From the NCBI RefSeq assembly GCF_014839835.1, contig NC_071642.1, positions 10,661,455 through 10,725,454 of the forward strand: a stretch of 64,000 bases of DNA, written 5' to 3'. Within the stretch, counting starts at the first letter, position 1; every line of letters starts with the position of its first letter. Positions 35,401-46,250 of this stretch are shown here, piece by piece. The notes under the pieces are model-generated. The model saw only the letters and a program-made list of their open reading frames with translations. It did no database searches and was not told where the DNA came from. This DNA comes from Dryobates pubescens (Eukaryota; Chordata; Aves; Piciformes; Picidae). The position numbers were made by a program, and so were the translations under genes.

Positions 35401-35842
35401 CATGTGCCCCTCGCTCCCCTCACGGCTGCCGCCGCCCGCCCCGCCACCCCGCGTCACCCTCGGTGCCCTCCTAGCCCCAGCCCCACCTGGTGTGCCGCCG
35501 GCCGCCGTCGGTCCGCAGCGCGGCCAGGTCCACCTCTGCCCGTCCCAGGAACTTGTCGAGGCCGACGAGGGCGCGGTGCAGCACGGTGAGGCGGAGGGCG
35601 GCGGGCCGCGGCGGCGGCGGCAGCTCGAAGGTGGCCTCCTCCCGCCACAGCGGCTGCCCCTGGCACCGCTCCGCCACCGATGTGGAGAACTTCTCGCGGC
35701 CCAGCGCCATCACGGTGTAGGCATCGCTGCCGCCGCCGCCGCCCGCCGCCGCCTTGGCGCGCAGCCCCCGCGCCCGCAGCACCGTCACCTGCACGTGGGT
35801 GGGAACCCAGGCCGGGGCCGAGCCCGCGCCCAGGCCCGACAT
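25289..35842 (-). CDS. RAB11FIP1: RAB11 family-interacting protein 1 (Rab coupling protein)
   Basis: Six minus-strand exons join in frame: 35842-35487, 32136-31694, 31286-30497, 29676-27505, 26403-26298 and 25507-25289, total 4086 nt or 1361 residues (the long human isoform is 1283). The start MSGLGAGS leads a C2 domain (HVQVTVLRARGL), followed by a Ser/Lys-rich linker. A long low-complexity middle comes from the 2172-nt fourth exon. The C-terminal Rab-binding domain reads ELIQLVLRQKDTISRK and ELEDYIDNLLVRVMEE. From family knowledge, class I FIPs bind phosphoinositides via C2 and Rab11/Rab25 via the C-terminal coiled coil, directing recycling of integrins and receptor tyrosine kinases. Five NPF tripeptides are visible. 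Exon 4 is phase-symmetric and can be skipped, which matches the short and long isoforms known in mammals. Confidence 0.95.
25612..25975 (+). mobile_element. CR1 LINE fragment in RAB11FIP1 intron 5
   Basis: Contains gtttagtctggagaggagaa, ggctgcccagagaggttgtg and gttggactggatgatctcca. Opposite in sense to RAB11FIP1. This is a different CR1 subfamily from the copy at 12405. Confidence 0.88.
27505..31286 (-). CDS. RAB11FIP1: RAB11FIP1 exons 3-4 (disordered middle with NPF motifs)
   Basis: Exon 3 (31286-30497) carries LNPFEEER near its end. Exon 4 (29676-27505, 2172 nt) carries NNPFVPK, RNPFSPG, NNPFASG and SNPFLAK in its first part and then low-complexity Ser/Pro/Glu sequence. Exon 4 is bounded by phase-2 introns on both sides, so leaving it out keeps the frame and yields a short isoform of about 637 residues. 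Confidence 0.92.
31694..35842 (-). CDS. RAB11FIP1: RAB11FIP1 exons 1-2 (C2 domain and linker)
   Basis: Exon 1 (35842-35487) starts at the ATG in a CpG island and encodes the C2 domain, including FLGRAEVDL. It ends in phase 2 and joins exon 2 (32136-31694) to give TRWYKLRSKPGKKEKERGE, the end of the C2 domain. Exon 2 continues with a basic, Ser-rich stretch containing KLRDKLKGKRSSG. Confidence 0.94.
32206..32382 (+). mobile_element. CR1 LINE 3' fragment in RAB11FIP1 intron 1
   Basis: Contains ggctgtggagtctccttctc and ggggttggacttgatcattt. Same subfamily type as the 25612 copy, about 70 bp from the exon 2 acceptor. Confidence 0.85.
32922..33390 (-). mobile_element. CR1 LINE 3' fragment in RAB11FIP1 intron 1
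   Basis: Minus orientation. Begins cacagaaccatttgggttgg, then gaacacctccagggatgggg and ggagctgtagagagcaataa. Confidence 0.9.
33870..33952 (+). mobile_element. Short CR1 LINE terminus
   Basis: Only the last part is left: gggctggacttgatgacctt, aaaggtcccttccaagccca and gcattctgttgg. Confidence 0.75.
34072..34346 (-). mobile_element. CR1 LINE 3' fragment in RAB11FIP1 intron 1
   Basis: Minus orientation. Contains cagagaatggtctgggctgg, caggctgctcaaggcctcat and aagaacttcttcctcatctc. Confidence 0.88.
34985..35046 (+). mobile_element. CR1 LINE internal scrap
   Basis: About 60 bp matching the CR1 block gagcgtgtccagagaagggcaacaaagctg...gggtctgga, without a terminus. Confidence 0.6.
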
Positions 35843-36010
35843 GGCAGCGGGAGCGGAGCGGCGACGGCAGCGGCGACGGGAGCGGCTCCGGTGCGCGGCG
35901 CCGGTGCGGCGGCCCCGCCCCTCTCGCGAGAGCACGGGGCGGGGCTTGGGGCGGGGCTTGGGGAGGGGCGGGGCCGAGGCTCGGGGCGGGCAGGTGCGGG
36001 CAGCTGTGCG
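35300..36010. promoter_or_regulatory. CpG island and presumed promoter of RAB11FIP1
   Basis: Dense CG dinucleotides cover exon 1 and about 170 bp upstream of the ATG at 35842. GGGGCGGGGC-type GC boxes run from 35937 to 35975. No TATA box is seen. A TG-rich minisatellite starts almost at once beyond it. Confidence 0.7.
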
Positions 36011-38160
36011 ACGTGCGTGACACGCGTGACACAGATGTGTGCTGGTGGGGACAGATGTGTACAGGTGTGACGGGTACAGGTGTGTGCAGGTGTGTGCAGG
36101 TGCGTGACGTGTGCGTAGAGGTGTGATGTGCGTGTACAGGTGTGATGTGCGTGTACAGGTGTGTGCAGCTGTGTGACGTGCGTGTACAGGTGTGACGTGC
36201 GTGTACAGGTGTGATGTGCATGTACAGGTGTGTGCAGCTGTGTGACGTGCGTGTACAGGTGTGATGTGCATGTACAGGTGTGTGCAGCTGTGTGACGTGC
36301 GTGTACAGGTGTAATGTGCATGTACAGGTGTGTGCAGCTGTGTGACGTGCGTGTGCAGGTGTGTGCAGGTGTGTGACGTGTGCGTACAGGTGTGTGACTG
36401 TACAGGTGTGTGCAGCTGTGTGATGTGCGTGTACAGGTGTGATGTGCGTGTACAGGTGTGTGCAGCTGTGTGACGTGCGTGTACAGATGTGACGTGCGTG
36501 TACAGGTATGATGTGCATGTACAGGTGTGTGCAGCTGTGTGACGTGCGTGTACAGGTGTGATGTGCATGTACAGGTGTGTGCAGCTGTGTGACGTGTGCG
36601 TACAGGTGTGACGTGCGTGTACAGGTGTGATGTGCATGTACAGGTGTGTTCAGGTGTGTGACGTGCGTGTACAGGTGTGACATGCGTGTACAGGTGTGTT
36701 CAGGTGTGTGACGTGTGTGTACAGGTGTGACGTGCGTGTACAGGTGTGATGTGCATGTACAGGTGTGTGCAGCTGTGTGACATGCGTGTACAGATGTGAT
36801 GTGCGTGTACAGGTGTGTGCAGCTGTGTGACGTGTGTGTACAGGTGTGACATGCGTGTACAGGTGTGATGTGCTTGTACAGGTGTGTTCAGGTGTGTGAC
36901 GTGTGTGTACAGGTGTGACGTGCATGTACAGGTGTGATGTGCGTGTACAGGTGTGTGCAGGTGGGGACAGATGTGTACAAGTGTGACGTGCCCAGGTGTG
37001 TGACACACACAGGTCACATGCAGGTGTGACATGTACAGGTGTGTGCAGGTGTGTGGCATGTACAGGCATGTGCAGGTGTGTGACGTGTGTACAGGTGTGT
37101 GCAGGTGGGGACAGATGTGTATAGGTGTGACATGCATGTACAGGTGTGTGATGTGCAGGTGTGGACAGGTTCAGACAGGTGTGTGACATGCAGGTGACGT
37201 GACATACAAGTGACATACAAGTGTGACATACATATACCGGTGTGTGACATGCACAGGTCACATGCAGGTGTGGACAGGTGTGTGGCAGGGGGACATGCAC
37301 AGTGTGACATGCACATACAGGTGTGTGACATGCACAGGTCACATGCAGGTGTGTGCAGGTGTGGACAGGTGTGTGGCAGGGGGACATGCACAGGTGTGAC
37401 ACGCACATACAGGTGTGTGACATGCACAGGTCACATGCAGGTGTGTGCAGGTGTGGACAGGTGTGTGGCAGGAGGGACATGCCCAGGTGTGACATGCACA
37501 TGCAGGTGTGTGACATGCACAGGTCACATGCAGGTGTGTGCAGGTGTGGACAGGTGTGTGGCGGGGGACATGCACAGTGTGACATGCACATACAGGTGTG
37601 TGACATGCACAGGTCACATGCAGGTGTGGACAGGTGTGTGGTGGGGGGACATGCCCAGGTGTGACATGCACATGCAGGTGTGTGACATGCACAGGTCACA
37701 TGCAGGTGTGTGCAGGTGTGGACAGGTGTGTGGCAGGAGGGACACGCCCAGGTGTGACACACACATGCAGGTGTGTGACATGCACAGGTCACATGCAGGT
37801 GTGTGCAGGTGTGGACAGGTGTGTGGCGGGGGACACGCCCAGGTGTGACACGCACATACAGGTGTGTGACATGCACAGGTCACATGCAGGTGTGTGCAGG
37901 TGTGGACAGGTGTGTGGCAGGAGGGACACGCCCAGGTGTGACACACACATGCAGGTGTGTGACATGCACAGGTCACATGCAGGTGTGTGCAGGTGTGGAC
38001 AGGTGTGTGGTGGGGGGACACGCCCAGGTGTGACACGCACATACAGGTGTGTGACATGCACAGGTCACATGCAGGTGTGTGCAGGTGTGGACAGGTGTGT
38101 GGCGGGGGGACACGCCCAGGTGTGACACGCACCTACAGGTGTGTGACACGTGCAGGTGTG
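36000..38160. repeat. 2.1-kb TG-rich minisatellite upstream of RAB11FIP1
   Basis: The stretch is built of phrases such as gtgtacaggtgtgatgtgc and gtgtgtgcagctgtgtgac. From about 37230 to 38130 a longer unit of about 81-93 bp takes over, marked by gacatgcacaggtcacatgc at 37246, 37327, 37419 and 37512. Several frames are open on both strands only because the repeat lacks stops. Confidence 0.95.
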
Positions 38161-40573
38161 TGAGGCTCCCTGCCTCTCCCAAGCTAATATCCACACTGGT
38201 GAAACCTCCTGAGTTCTGGTGGGATGCCAGGGGCCCTTTTTAGTGCACCCCAGGCTGGCAAACCCCTGCGGGGCAGGGGGCTACAGGGCTCGGGGAGATG
38301 CGGCAGGGTAAGTGGGTGGCACTGTGGCATACCCAGAGCCTGGCTTCTCCTTGCCTGCCTGCTCAGCATGGATCTGCCAGCCACAGCCCCAGGGAAGGGG
38401 TTGCATGCACCCCCAAGCCTTGGGCAGCCCCTTGGGCAGGGCAGATGGGAGAAGCCTCCCTCTGCTTGGCACAGACTGGAAGGCACTGTGGTATTTCCAA
38501 GGTTTATTTCACATGAGGAGTGGGGAAGACAGGACAAAAACTTGACAGTCACCAGGACATACACCCAAGGGCATCCCCAAATCACAGCATGGTGAAGGGC
38601 ACAGCCCTGAGCTCTGCTCACACGGGAGTGGGCGCAGAGGAGCTGGACTCACACTGCCAACACCTCCCACCAGCAGAAAGAGGTTGAAAACAAGAGCTTG
38701 ACCTCCCTGCCTTGCCCCTCTGCCCCACGTACCCAGACCAGAGGGCAGGGACCTCGGGACCCCACTCCTCCCTGCCTGACCACACTGCTGTTCCTCCAGC
38801 TTCAGCTACCACAAACAGCACAGAAGCACAAATATCTGCCCCGGGTGGAGAGGGAGAAACAGGAGAAGCTTTAAGGGGAGCAGAATTCACTTCCCCCCAG
38901 CCCGCCATGTTCAGAGCTCCCCTTGCTCCCCTTTGCCTTTCCTTCGCCAAAGATACCGCTGCAGCTCCCGGGACCAATCCCAGCCTTGAGGCTGCAGCCG
39001 GGATGGAGTGGAGATGCTGGAAAGGGTTCGTATCTGCAGAAAAGTTCTCCCCTTCCTGATGGGCTGCCCAACACCTGCCCAAGCCCAGCACGACGGAGTT
39101 CCTCGTCCTTCAAGAGAGCTGAGCCACCGCGTCCTGCTGCCAGCCACGCCAGGAGGCACCTCTGGGCGGGATCTTGTCCCTCATCCATAGGGGCACGCCC
39201 GAGGCTGAGCTGCCTCTTGGAGAATGGCTCAAGAGCTTGTTCCCAGCTGCCTCCAGCTAGCTCTCCAGCCCCAACAGCATGAAGAAGACGGCTCCAGGGG
39301 CCCTTCTGTGACCACGAGAGCTCCCGAGGGACAGTCCTTCTCCTCTCCAGGTTGGTGCAAGCACCGGAGGGTCCTTCCAGCGCCATCACCCCCCAGCGCT
39401 GCTCCTTTGTCCCCTTCACAGCGCCCGGCCCTGCAGGAAGAGGGTGGGAGGTGGCGCAGCATCACCCAGCAGGCTCAACCCTCACAGCTGCATATCGCAG
39501 GGGACAGGGACCCGAAGCCACCACCCTGGAAGACAGGGGAGCAGCAGGCATGGAGGGGGACCCAGAACCAGAGCAGGGTAGAAAGCACCACGCATAAGGT
39601 CTGGAGGTCCAGCAGCCTGTCAGCCAGCGGGGTCATGGCATCCCAGGGAGGTGTGGGCAGAAAGCCAGGCTGACGCTGGGCTCACGTGCCCCCCGAAAGC
39701 AGGCAGCTGCCCATGGGCTGGCCAAAGGCACCAGAGAAGGCAGCAGCCAAAGCAGGCGGAGGAGATTCTGCCCTCACCCCACACTCACTCTCTTCCTGGC
39801 TCTCAGCTGCTCCCAGTCAGATGGAAGGACCCAGTGGTGTCTCTCTGCCAGCAAACCTTCAACAGGAGAGCAGAGTGAGTGAGGAGCCAGGATCTCTCCC
39901 ATGGTTTCACCGCCCCCCACAATTCACCATCCCACACTCCCAGGATGGATGGATCCTTCCTCAGAACACCCAGCTCCAGGGGATGCTTTCTGGCACCTCT
40001 TTCTGCACCTCTTTGCCCACAGCAGCTCTGCCTGTGTGTGCTGGCAGGAACCTCTCCTGCCTTTGGGCATCGATATCCACAGTAATCAGAATCATTCAAG
40101 TCTTAATCATACTAATACAAATCTCGGGGGGGAGGGGCGAGAAACTCACCCTGACTTTTGCAGAAGGAGGTGGGAACCCACAGGCAGGGACAGTGGGCTG
40201 GCAGGGCAGAGCTACAGCGTCCCTGTTCACTAGCAGCATTTTCTTGACCAAGGAAGAGCAGATCCCACCCTGGCAGGCTGGGATCTTCCCCAGGAAGGGA
40301 CAACATGGCACTGGGCTGGGCTGAGACCCCAGTTTTGCAGCCCAGTGGAAGGGCCAAAGTTTTAGGGGAACCTAAAGGCAGAGAGCAGCAGTTCCCCAAC
40401 TCCTCACCTCGTCACCTCTCCCCCACACCCCAGAGTCTTCCAGTTCTGGGGTCTGCCTGTGCCCCAGCTCCACACAACGCTGTCAGACCACGTCCCCCCA
40501 CCCACACTCCTCCTGGTGACACCCCAAAGGGCTGTTCCCCCCAAACCTCCCCTGAGCAAGCACCTGCGGGTAC
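38160..40573 (-). other. ADRB3: ADRB3 3' flank and probable 3' UTR
   Basis: No coding exon was recognised. A minus-strand AATAAA at 38518-38513 (plus tttatt) would end the ADRB3 transcript about 2.1 kb past the stop. In mammals GOT1L1 lies in this interval; nothing like an aspartate aminotransferase exon was seen here. Confidence 0.5.
38513..38518 (-). terminator. Possible ADRB3 polyadenylation signal AATAAA
   Basis: Canonical minus-strand hexamer between the ADRB3 stop and the minisatellite upstream of RAB11FIP1. It is about 2 kb from the stop, so nearer variant signals may be used instead. Confidence 0.4.
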
Positions 40574-41866
40574 CTACTGGTCAAGCTGCAAGCACAGCGT
40601 GGTTTGAGTGCCCTGCAGCTGGGACTCGCCCAGGGGCCGCTGCCGGTACCCACTGCCCTGGGTCAGGCTGTTCTCCTCCGTCCGGCTGCTGCACTGGCTG
40701 CTGCTGCCGCTGTCCCGAGCCTCGCCGGCCTCCTCGGGGCGCCCGGGGGCTTTGCTGTCCTCGGAGGGCCCCCTTCCCGGGCTGAAAGCACAGGGGCAGC
40801 GCTGCAGGTCCCGGGACACGGCGTGGAGGCGGCGGCCAGCGCGGCGCGGGCGGCACAGCAGCTTACGGAAGGCACTCCTGAAGTCGGGGCTGCGGCAGTA
40901 GATGATGGGGTTGAAGGCTGAGTTGACGTAGCCCAGCCAGTTGAGGAAGAGGAAGAGTTGATCCGACACCAGCGGCCGGCAGAAGACCTTGATGATGTTG
41001 GCCACAAAGAAGGGCAGCCAGCAGAGCGTGAAGGTGCCCATGATGATGCCCAGGGTCTTGAGTGCCTTGTGCTCCTTGATGGCCAGCAGGCGGGAGGGAC
41101 GCCTCCGCCGGCCGCTCGGGGAGCTAGGGCTGGGGGGCTCCTGCAGGAACCTCACCTTGTCCTTGCCGATGAGCTGGACGTGCCGCGTGGCCACGGCGAA
41201 GACGCGGACGTAGACGAAGATCATGACGAGCAGCGGCACGTAGAAGGAGATGGTGGAGGAGATGATGGCGTAGGTCATGTTGGTGACGAAGTCACAGCAG
41301 CGGGGGTCGTCGTAGCAGCGCACCGCCTGCTCGTCCGCCCCGTCCCGCCACCAGTGGTTCATGATGGGGAGGAAGGAGATGAAGGCAGAGATGGCCCAGA
41401 CCAGGCACACCGCGGCCCGTGCCCGGCCCTTGGTCACCAGCGCCTCGTACTGCAGGGGGGAGGTGATGGCGAGGTAGCGATCCACGGCGATGGCGCAGAG
41501 GGTCTCGATGCTGGCCGTGACACACAGCACGTCCAGCGAGGTCCACAGCTCGCACACCACCGTGCCGTAGGGCCAGTGCCCGCTCAGCAGGATGATGGCC
41601 CCGGGGGGCACCACCAGCAAACCCATGATGAGGTCGGCACAAGCCAGCGAGGTGATGAAGACGTTGGTCATGGTCTGCAGCCTCGGCGTCCTGGCGATGG
41701 CCACGATCACCAGCAAGTTGCCGGCCACGATGACCAGCACGGTGAGGCTCAGGGCAGCCCCCACCACCCACTGCCGGCTCAGGCTGCTGGCACCGCTGCA
41801 GTTGGTGTCCAGCGCGGCTGCCCCCCAGGCGCTGCCGTTGCCGTGGGACGGGGGCAGGGGACTCAT
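40574..41866 (-). CDS. ADRB3: Beta-3 adrenergic receptor
   Basis: One uninterrupted minus-strand exon of 1293 nt encodes 430 residues. The ATG at 41866 ([15 protein letters not shown]) was chosen because it matches the usual beta-receptor N terminus with two N-glycosylation sites (NGS, NCS). The frame stays open upstream to another ATG at 42154, which is unlikely to be used. Class A landmarks are all present: LACADL in TM2, the ligand aspartate in TSLDVLC (TM3), DRYLAI, the TM5 serines in IISSTIS, CWLPFF in TM6, and FLNWLGY and NPIIYC in TM7. It is a Gs-coupled plasma membrane receptor for noradrenaline and adrenaline. Unlike mammalian beta-3, the third loop has RRRRPS and the tail is serine-rich. 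Position between RAB11FIP1 and EIF4EBP1 matches human ADRB3. The stop codon abuts a possible donor (tag|gtacc), so a second coding exon cannot be wholly excluded. Confidence 0.93.
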   Translation of the reverse strand: MSPLPPSHGNGSAWGAAALDTNCSGASSLSRQWVVGAALSLTVLVIVAGNLLVIVAIARTPRLQTMTNVFITSLACADLIMGLLVVPPGAIILLSGHWPYGTVVCELWTSLDVLCVTASIETLCAIAVDRYLAITSPLQYEALVTKGRARAAVCLVWAISAFISFLPIMNHWWRDGADEQAVRCYDDPRCCDFVTNMTYAIISSTISFYVPLLVMIFVYVRVFAVATRHVQLIGKDKVRFLQEPPSPSSPSGRRRRPSRLLAIKEHKALKTLGIIMGTFTLCWLPFFVANIIKVFCRPLVSDQLFLFLNWLGYVNSAFNPIIYCRSPDFRSAFRKLLCRPRRAGRRLHAVSRDLQRCPCAFSPGRGPSEDSKAPGRPEEAGEARDSGSSSQCSSRTEENSLTQGSGYRQRPLGESQLQGTQTTLCLQLDQ

Positions 41867-42199
41867 CTCCGCCGGGCTCGGGGTGAGTGTCTCGGTCCCG
41901 CAGCCCCGACGTGCCCGCCCCGCTGCCCGCCGCAGCCCGGAGCAGCCCTCGGGGGGCACCGGCGGGGCTGCAGCGGGGCCGCGCTCCCTCCGCCGCGCTC
42001 CCGGGACCGCTCGGGGAGGAGGAGGAGCCTTTAAAGGCTCGGGGGAGAGGCGGGGGGTGGCGACGGGCTGTCCCGTTCCGGAGATCAATGAGAGGGGAGT
42101 GGGCTGCCGCACCGCCTTTTCCAACCCCCGGGAAGCTCTGCTTCCCTCCGGCATCCCCGCGGTTCAGTCAGCCCCTCGCCTTGTGCTTTCCCCGGCTCC

Positions 42200-42640
42200 C
42201 TGCTCCTCTCCGTGAGCCCTCTCTGTGCCTTCCAGACCCTTTCCATGCTCTCCAGCCCCTCTCCCTGTGCTCCATCTCCTCTCCGTGCTCTTCAGCCCCT
42301 CTCACTGTGCCCCTTTCTGTGTTCTTCTGCCCCTCTCACTGTACCACCCTCCATGCCCTCCAGCCTCTCCCGGTGCCCTCCAGCCCCTTGCCCTGCACCC
42401 TGGTCTTGTACCATCTGTCCTTGCTCTCCCTGCACCATGCCATGCACACACTAATACCTCACCATGCACTCTGGTCCTTCTTTGTGCTCCTCTCACCCTT
42501 CACCCCTCATTTTGCACCCCTCACCATCTGCTCTGGTCCTTCTCCATGCCCATCAACATCCTACCCTTGCTCTGAACCCTTCCCTGTGCACTCCAGGACC
42601 TCACTATGTGCCACTCACTGCATGCTTCTCTCCATAACCC
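42200..42640. repeat. Pyrimidine-rich degenerate repeat upstream of ADRB3
   Basis: Irregular units such as ccctctccctgtgctccatc and cagcccctctcactgtgccc, about 25-30 bp, lie 350-780 bp upstream of the ADRB3 ATG. The plus strand is mostly C/T. Confidence 0.75.
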
Positions 42641-45549
42641 CCTCACCGTGCTCAGGCTCTCCCTGGGTTGTCCCTGATGAGGACCACGACACCCCTGTCC
42701 CCCCACAGGAGCAGAGAGGAGGCATAATGGCACCATGGCAGTGCCATCTCCACTCCAAAGGCTGGCACCCAGCGTGTCCCTCAGTCACTCCCATCTTTAC
42801 TACCCAAACCTCCTTTCCCACTGATGGAGGAGAAGGATCAGACCTTTGCTGCTCCCCTCCTGCATTTGGGTGGGTGCTGGTGTTCTGGAGACCCCCACCC
42901 ACTCTCCCTTCTCCACACATGGCAACGGGGGAGCCACCTTTCCGTACTGGAAGGCACTGGGCTGACCCCAGCAGGCTTGACTCCATCACTAAGCCCAGCT
43001 CTGCTCCTGAGGGCCCCTGGGCAGTCTCCAAAGTGGGTTAATTTTTTCACTATCAGCTATTTATACAAATCCTGGAAGTTCTGAGAGGGGCCCTCTCCAA
43101 ATATGGCATTTTGAAAGTTGCAGCCAAATGGGGGAATGCTGACACAGAGGGGGCAAAAAAATACATATGAAACATATATAGAAAAAAAGATCCTGTTGGC
43201 ATTGCATCCCATTCATGAGCAAGCAAGACACAGCCCCATTTCTCACAAGCCTGATCCTTACAAGAGTGTTTTGGTTGTTCAAAGCAGTCAGAGGAGGGTT
43301 TGATGCAACCCCTTGTAGCTCCCAGCTCTGGCATTCGCTGCTGGCTCAGACCAAGCCCTGGATTTGCTGTTTCCAGGGCTCTGTGTCCTGCCCCTGGCAT
43401 GGCACCCAGGAGGCATGCCCAGGGCAGTTGTCATCCTTCCAGTGTGGCTGCACAGGTACCTCCAGCATGCACCAGCCCACGGAGCCACAGTTTCTAGGGG
43501 TCACTCAGAGACCGCTGGACACCTCTGAACACCTCACCTTCTCCAGCCAGTGACCAGCACAGCTCCCCACGCAGCGCCAGGGCAACCTTCTGCTGGCATC
43601 CTGAGCCTGAGGGAGATGTAAATCACCTTCCAGATCTTAAACAGTTTTCACATGCTGGCAACTCCTGCTTACGTGGATGTAAATCCCTGCACTGCTTAAT
43701 CCCAGTCCCAGAGCCTTATCTGCCCCAAGCAGGCTGCAGGCACACAACAGCCCCAAGGAAGTGTTTCAGGTTCACAGGTACAGTTCCAGTCCTATTAATC
43801 CCTTCACTGAGCTGTGCAGAGCAGGGGAATCAGCACCTGGCATTATACAGATAGAGGAGAGCTTGTGATGGCTGCAGGAGCTTGGCAGACACTAGGTCTG
43901 GCTCCAGCCTGCTGAAGGGAAGGGCAATGCACCCCAAGGGCTGATGTGATGGTGAGGGTCATGCTGTCAGGATGAGCCAGAGCTGTGGTGCTGAGCTTCT
44001 CACCTGCAAACAGGAGAGCCAGACCTTGTCCAAACCCAGCCTGTGAAGAGGCAGACGAGGACAGCACGGAGGAAGGGAGCACAAGATCATTTCTGTCTGC
44101 CCAAGAGACAGCCCCAGCCTGTGCAAGTAGTCCATGAGCCTGTGTGCAGGAAGCTGGCAGGGAGGAGGGCAGCAGAGCCCTGCCCAAGCTCCCATGACTT
44201 GCCACCTCAGGTATTAAACAGTTTTAATCCTCTGTTCAGTTCCTAATTGCATCCCTGAGCTCACCGACGCTGGCTGGCCCCCAAGAGGGCAGGCAGGCAC
44301 CGAGCAGGGGTTGAGCTCAGTGGGAGGAGAGACTGGGCAGCAACAGGCAAGAGCCAGCTTTGCCTCCCAGCATCATTAAACACAGCACATTCAGGCTCTG
44401 CCAAGGCTGAGCCAGGCTGATGCCACACTAGGATAAAACAAAAGCTTTTTATAGCTTGGAACTCTTGCCCTCAGCCCTGGCAAAATGTTTGTGTGACAGA
44501 ACAAGTGATAAAAGCCAGCGGGGGCAGGAGTGCTGCTTGCTGCCATCCCTGCTGCAGGCACCCACCAGCAGGGCCAGGAGCATCCCCCTCTGCCTGGGGC
44601 CTCGCTGCTCTCCCCTCTGGTTCAGTTTCCTCAGCTTCTGGGCAGAAAGCAAACCCTGGGGCAGCAAAGCATTGCACCAAAACTCTCCCCACAGAGCCCT
44701 GGAGGGGCTTCGCCTGTCCATCCCCAGCCCTTCCCTGGCCATGGGTGCAGGGAGCAGGCACTGCTGCACCCAGAGAGATGCCAGTTCAGCTTTGCACCAG
44801 TAAGAGATGGTGCCAGAGCCCCTCTTGGGCCAGGCTGGTGTTGCAAAGTGTTGCCTGTCCATGGAATCCGGAGGCAGGGCTGTGCTGGCACAAGTCCCCA
44901 GCCCAGAGCAAAGGGCAAGGGCAGCTGGAGGGATTCACCAGCACAGCCCAGGAGAGCCACAGGCACCAGCATCTCCCCAGCCTCTTTTATCCCTCCCTCC
45001 CTAATCCCCAAATGCCTCCTGGGTGGAGATGGATGCATCCCAGTTCAACACTAACCCCTCTTGCTGGGCTGGCATCGCCAAGGGGTGAGATGAGGCTGTC
45101 CAGGCTGCAGGGAAGGTCCTGCCACCACCCAATGCCATGGAGGACACCTGGGGACAGCACAGGAGGTTGGTGAGGCCCCTGTGATGCTCTACCCTCATCC
45201 CAAGCAAGAGCTGCTCGAGGAGCATCATTTCACCCCAAATCCCTGCTGTGTGGGGAGGGAGCCCAGGGCTGGGTGGGGTGGGCATGGGGCCAGGGGCTTG
45301 GCTCTTGGCCACGAGTCCTGCTCCGCCTTTGACATCCTCAGAGGCCTTTAATCTGGGGCTCTCCACGCTGAGACTTCAGGAATAGTTTCCATATCAGATC
45401 CCCCATCTGGCTTTGAAGTTGTTTGGGGCTGTCTGTCATCGTGTTTCCTCGTCAGCACATAAACAGGCTGCGAGGGAGCCTTAACCCCTGGGTACTGCCT
45501 GTCCCAGGAAGGCAGCAGGAAGCTGAACATAAACTCTGGGCTCCAGGAG

Positions 45550-45752
45550 AAAATGTTTCCCCATGAGCACAGTCAGACACTGGAATCATCTCCCAAGGGA
45601 AGCAGTGGAGTCCTCTCCTCAGGGCACTTTGCAGCCTCAGCTTGCCAGGGTGCTGGGCCCAGCTCACTGCAGCTCTGCTGTGGCCTAGGAAGGTTGGAGC
45701 TGATGATCCCTGGGGTCCCTTCCAAGCTGGCAGCCTGGGATTCTGTGAAGGG
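45550..45752 (+). mobile_element. CR1 LINE 3' fragment (diverged)
   Basis: Contains gtttccccatgagcacagtc, ggttggagctgatgatccct and tcccttccaagctggcagcc, with a worn ggattctgtga end. Confidence 0.7.
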
Positions 45753-46149
45753 AGCTGGTCTCTGGTCCCAGAGAGTTGGCAGCTGAGGGCTTTCCCATGG
45801 CAAGAGGCTGATGCTCTGTCTGCCTGTTCCTGTTTCTAGGCTCACTGATTCTGTTTGACCTCCTGACAAACCAGAAAGCTGCTCCTGAGCAGGACGAGCA
45901 GAGTGCAGAGGTAGGAGCTGTCTGTGGGCTGCAGGGATCTGGGGGGTGCTCCTGCTCTCCCCTTTCTCTGGGGGTGCTCCTGCTCTCCCCTTTCTCTGGG
46001 GGGTCTGGTGTCTGACTGTGCTCATGGGAAACATTTTCTTCTGGAGCCCAATGGGAACCTCCCCAGCAGTAACTTGTCCCCAGCACCCTTTGTCTTTCCC
46101 ATGGGACTCCTTGTGAAAGGGAGTCCCCATGCTGCTGGTAGCCACCCCT

Positions 46150-46250
46150 GATGTGCTGCTCCATGGCAGTGAGGTCTCCCCTGAGCCTTCTCTTCTCCAG
46201 GCTGCACAGCCCCAGCTCTCTCAGCCCTTCCTCCCAGGGCAGGGCTGCCA
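46150..46250 (-). mobile_element. CR1 LINE internal scrap
   Basis: Contains gtgaggtctcccctgagcct and tctcttctccaggctgcaca, the reverse of the CR1 ggagaagagaaggctcaggg block. Confidence 0.7.

Noticed and set aside
35454-38132. Open frames full of HTCTRTSH-type repeats, fused in frame to the RAB11FIP1 C2 domain
   Set aside because: They are translations of the TG-rich minisatellite. The real RAB11FIP1 start is the ATG at 35842 in the CpG island.
38160-40573. Search for GOT1L1 exons between ADRB3 and RAB11FIP1
   Set aside because: No frame shows aminotransferase motifs such as the lysine-binding or Arg-binding segments.
40958-42034. 358-codon plus-strand frame opposite ADRB3
   Set aside because: Antisense shadow of a GC-rich GPCR exon. 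The His/Asp-rich product resembles nothing known.
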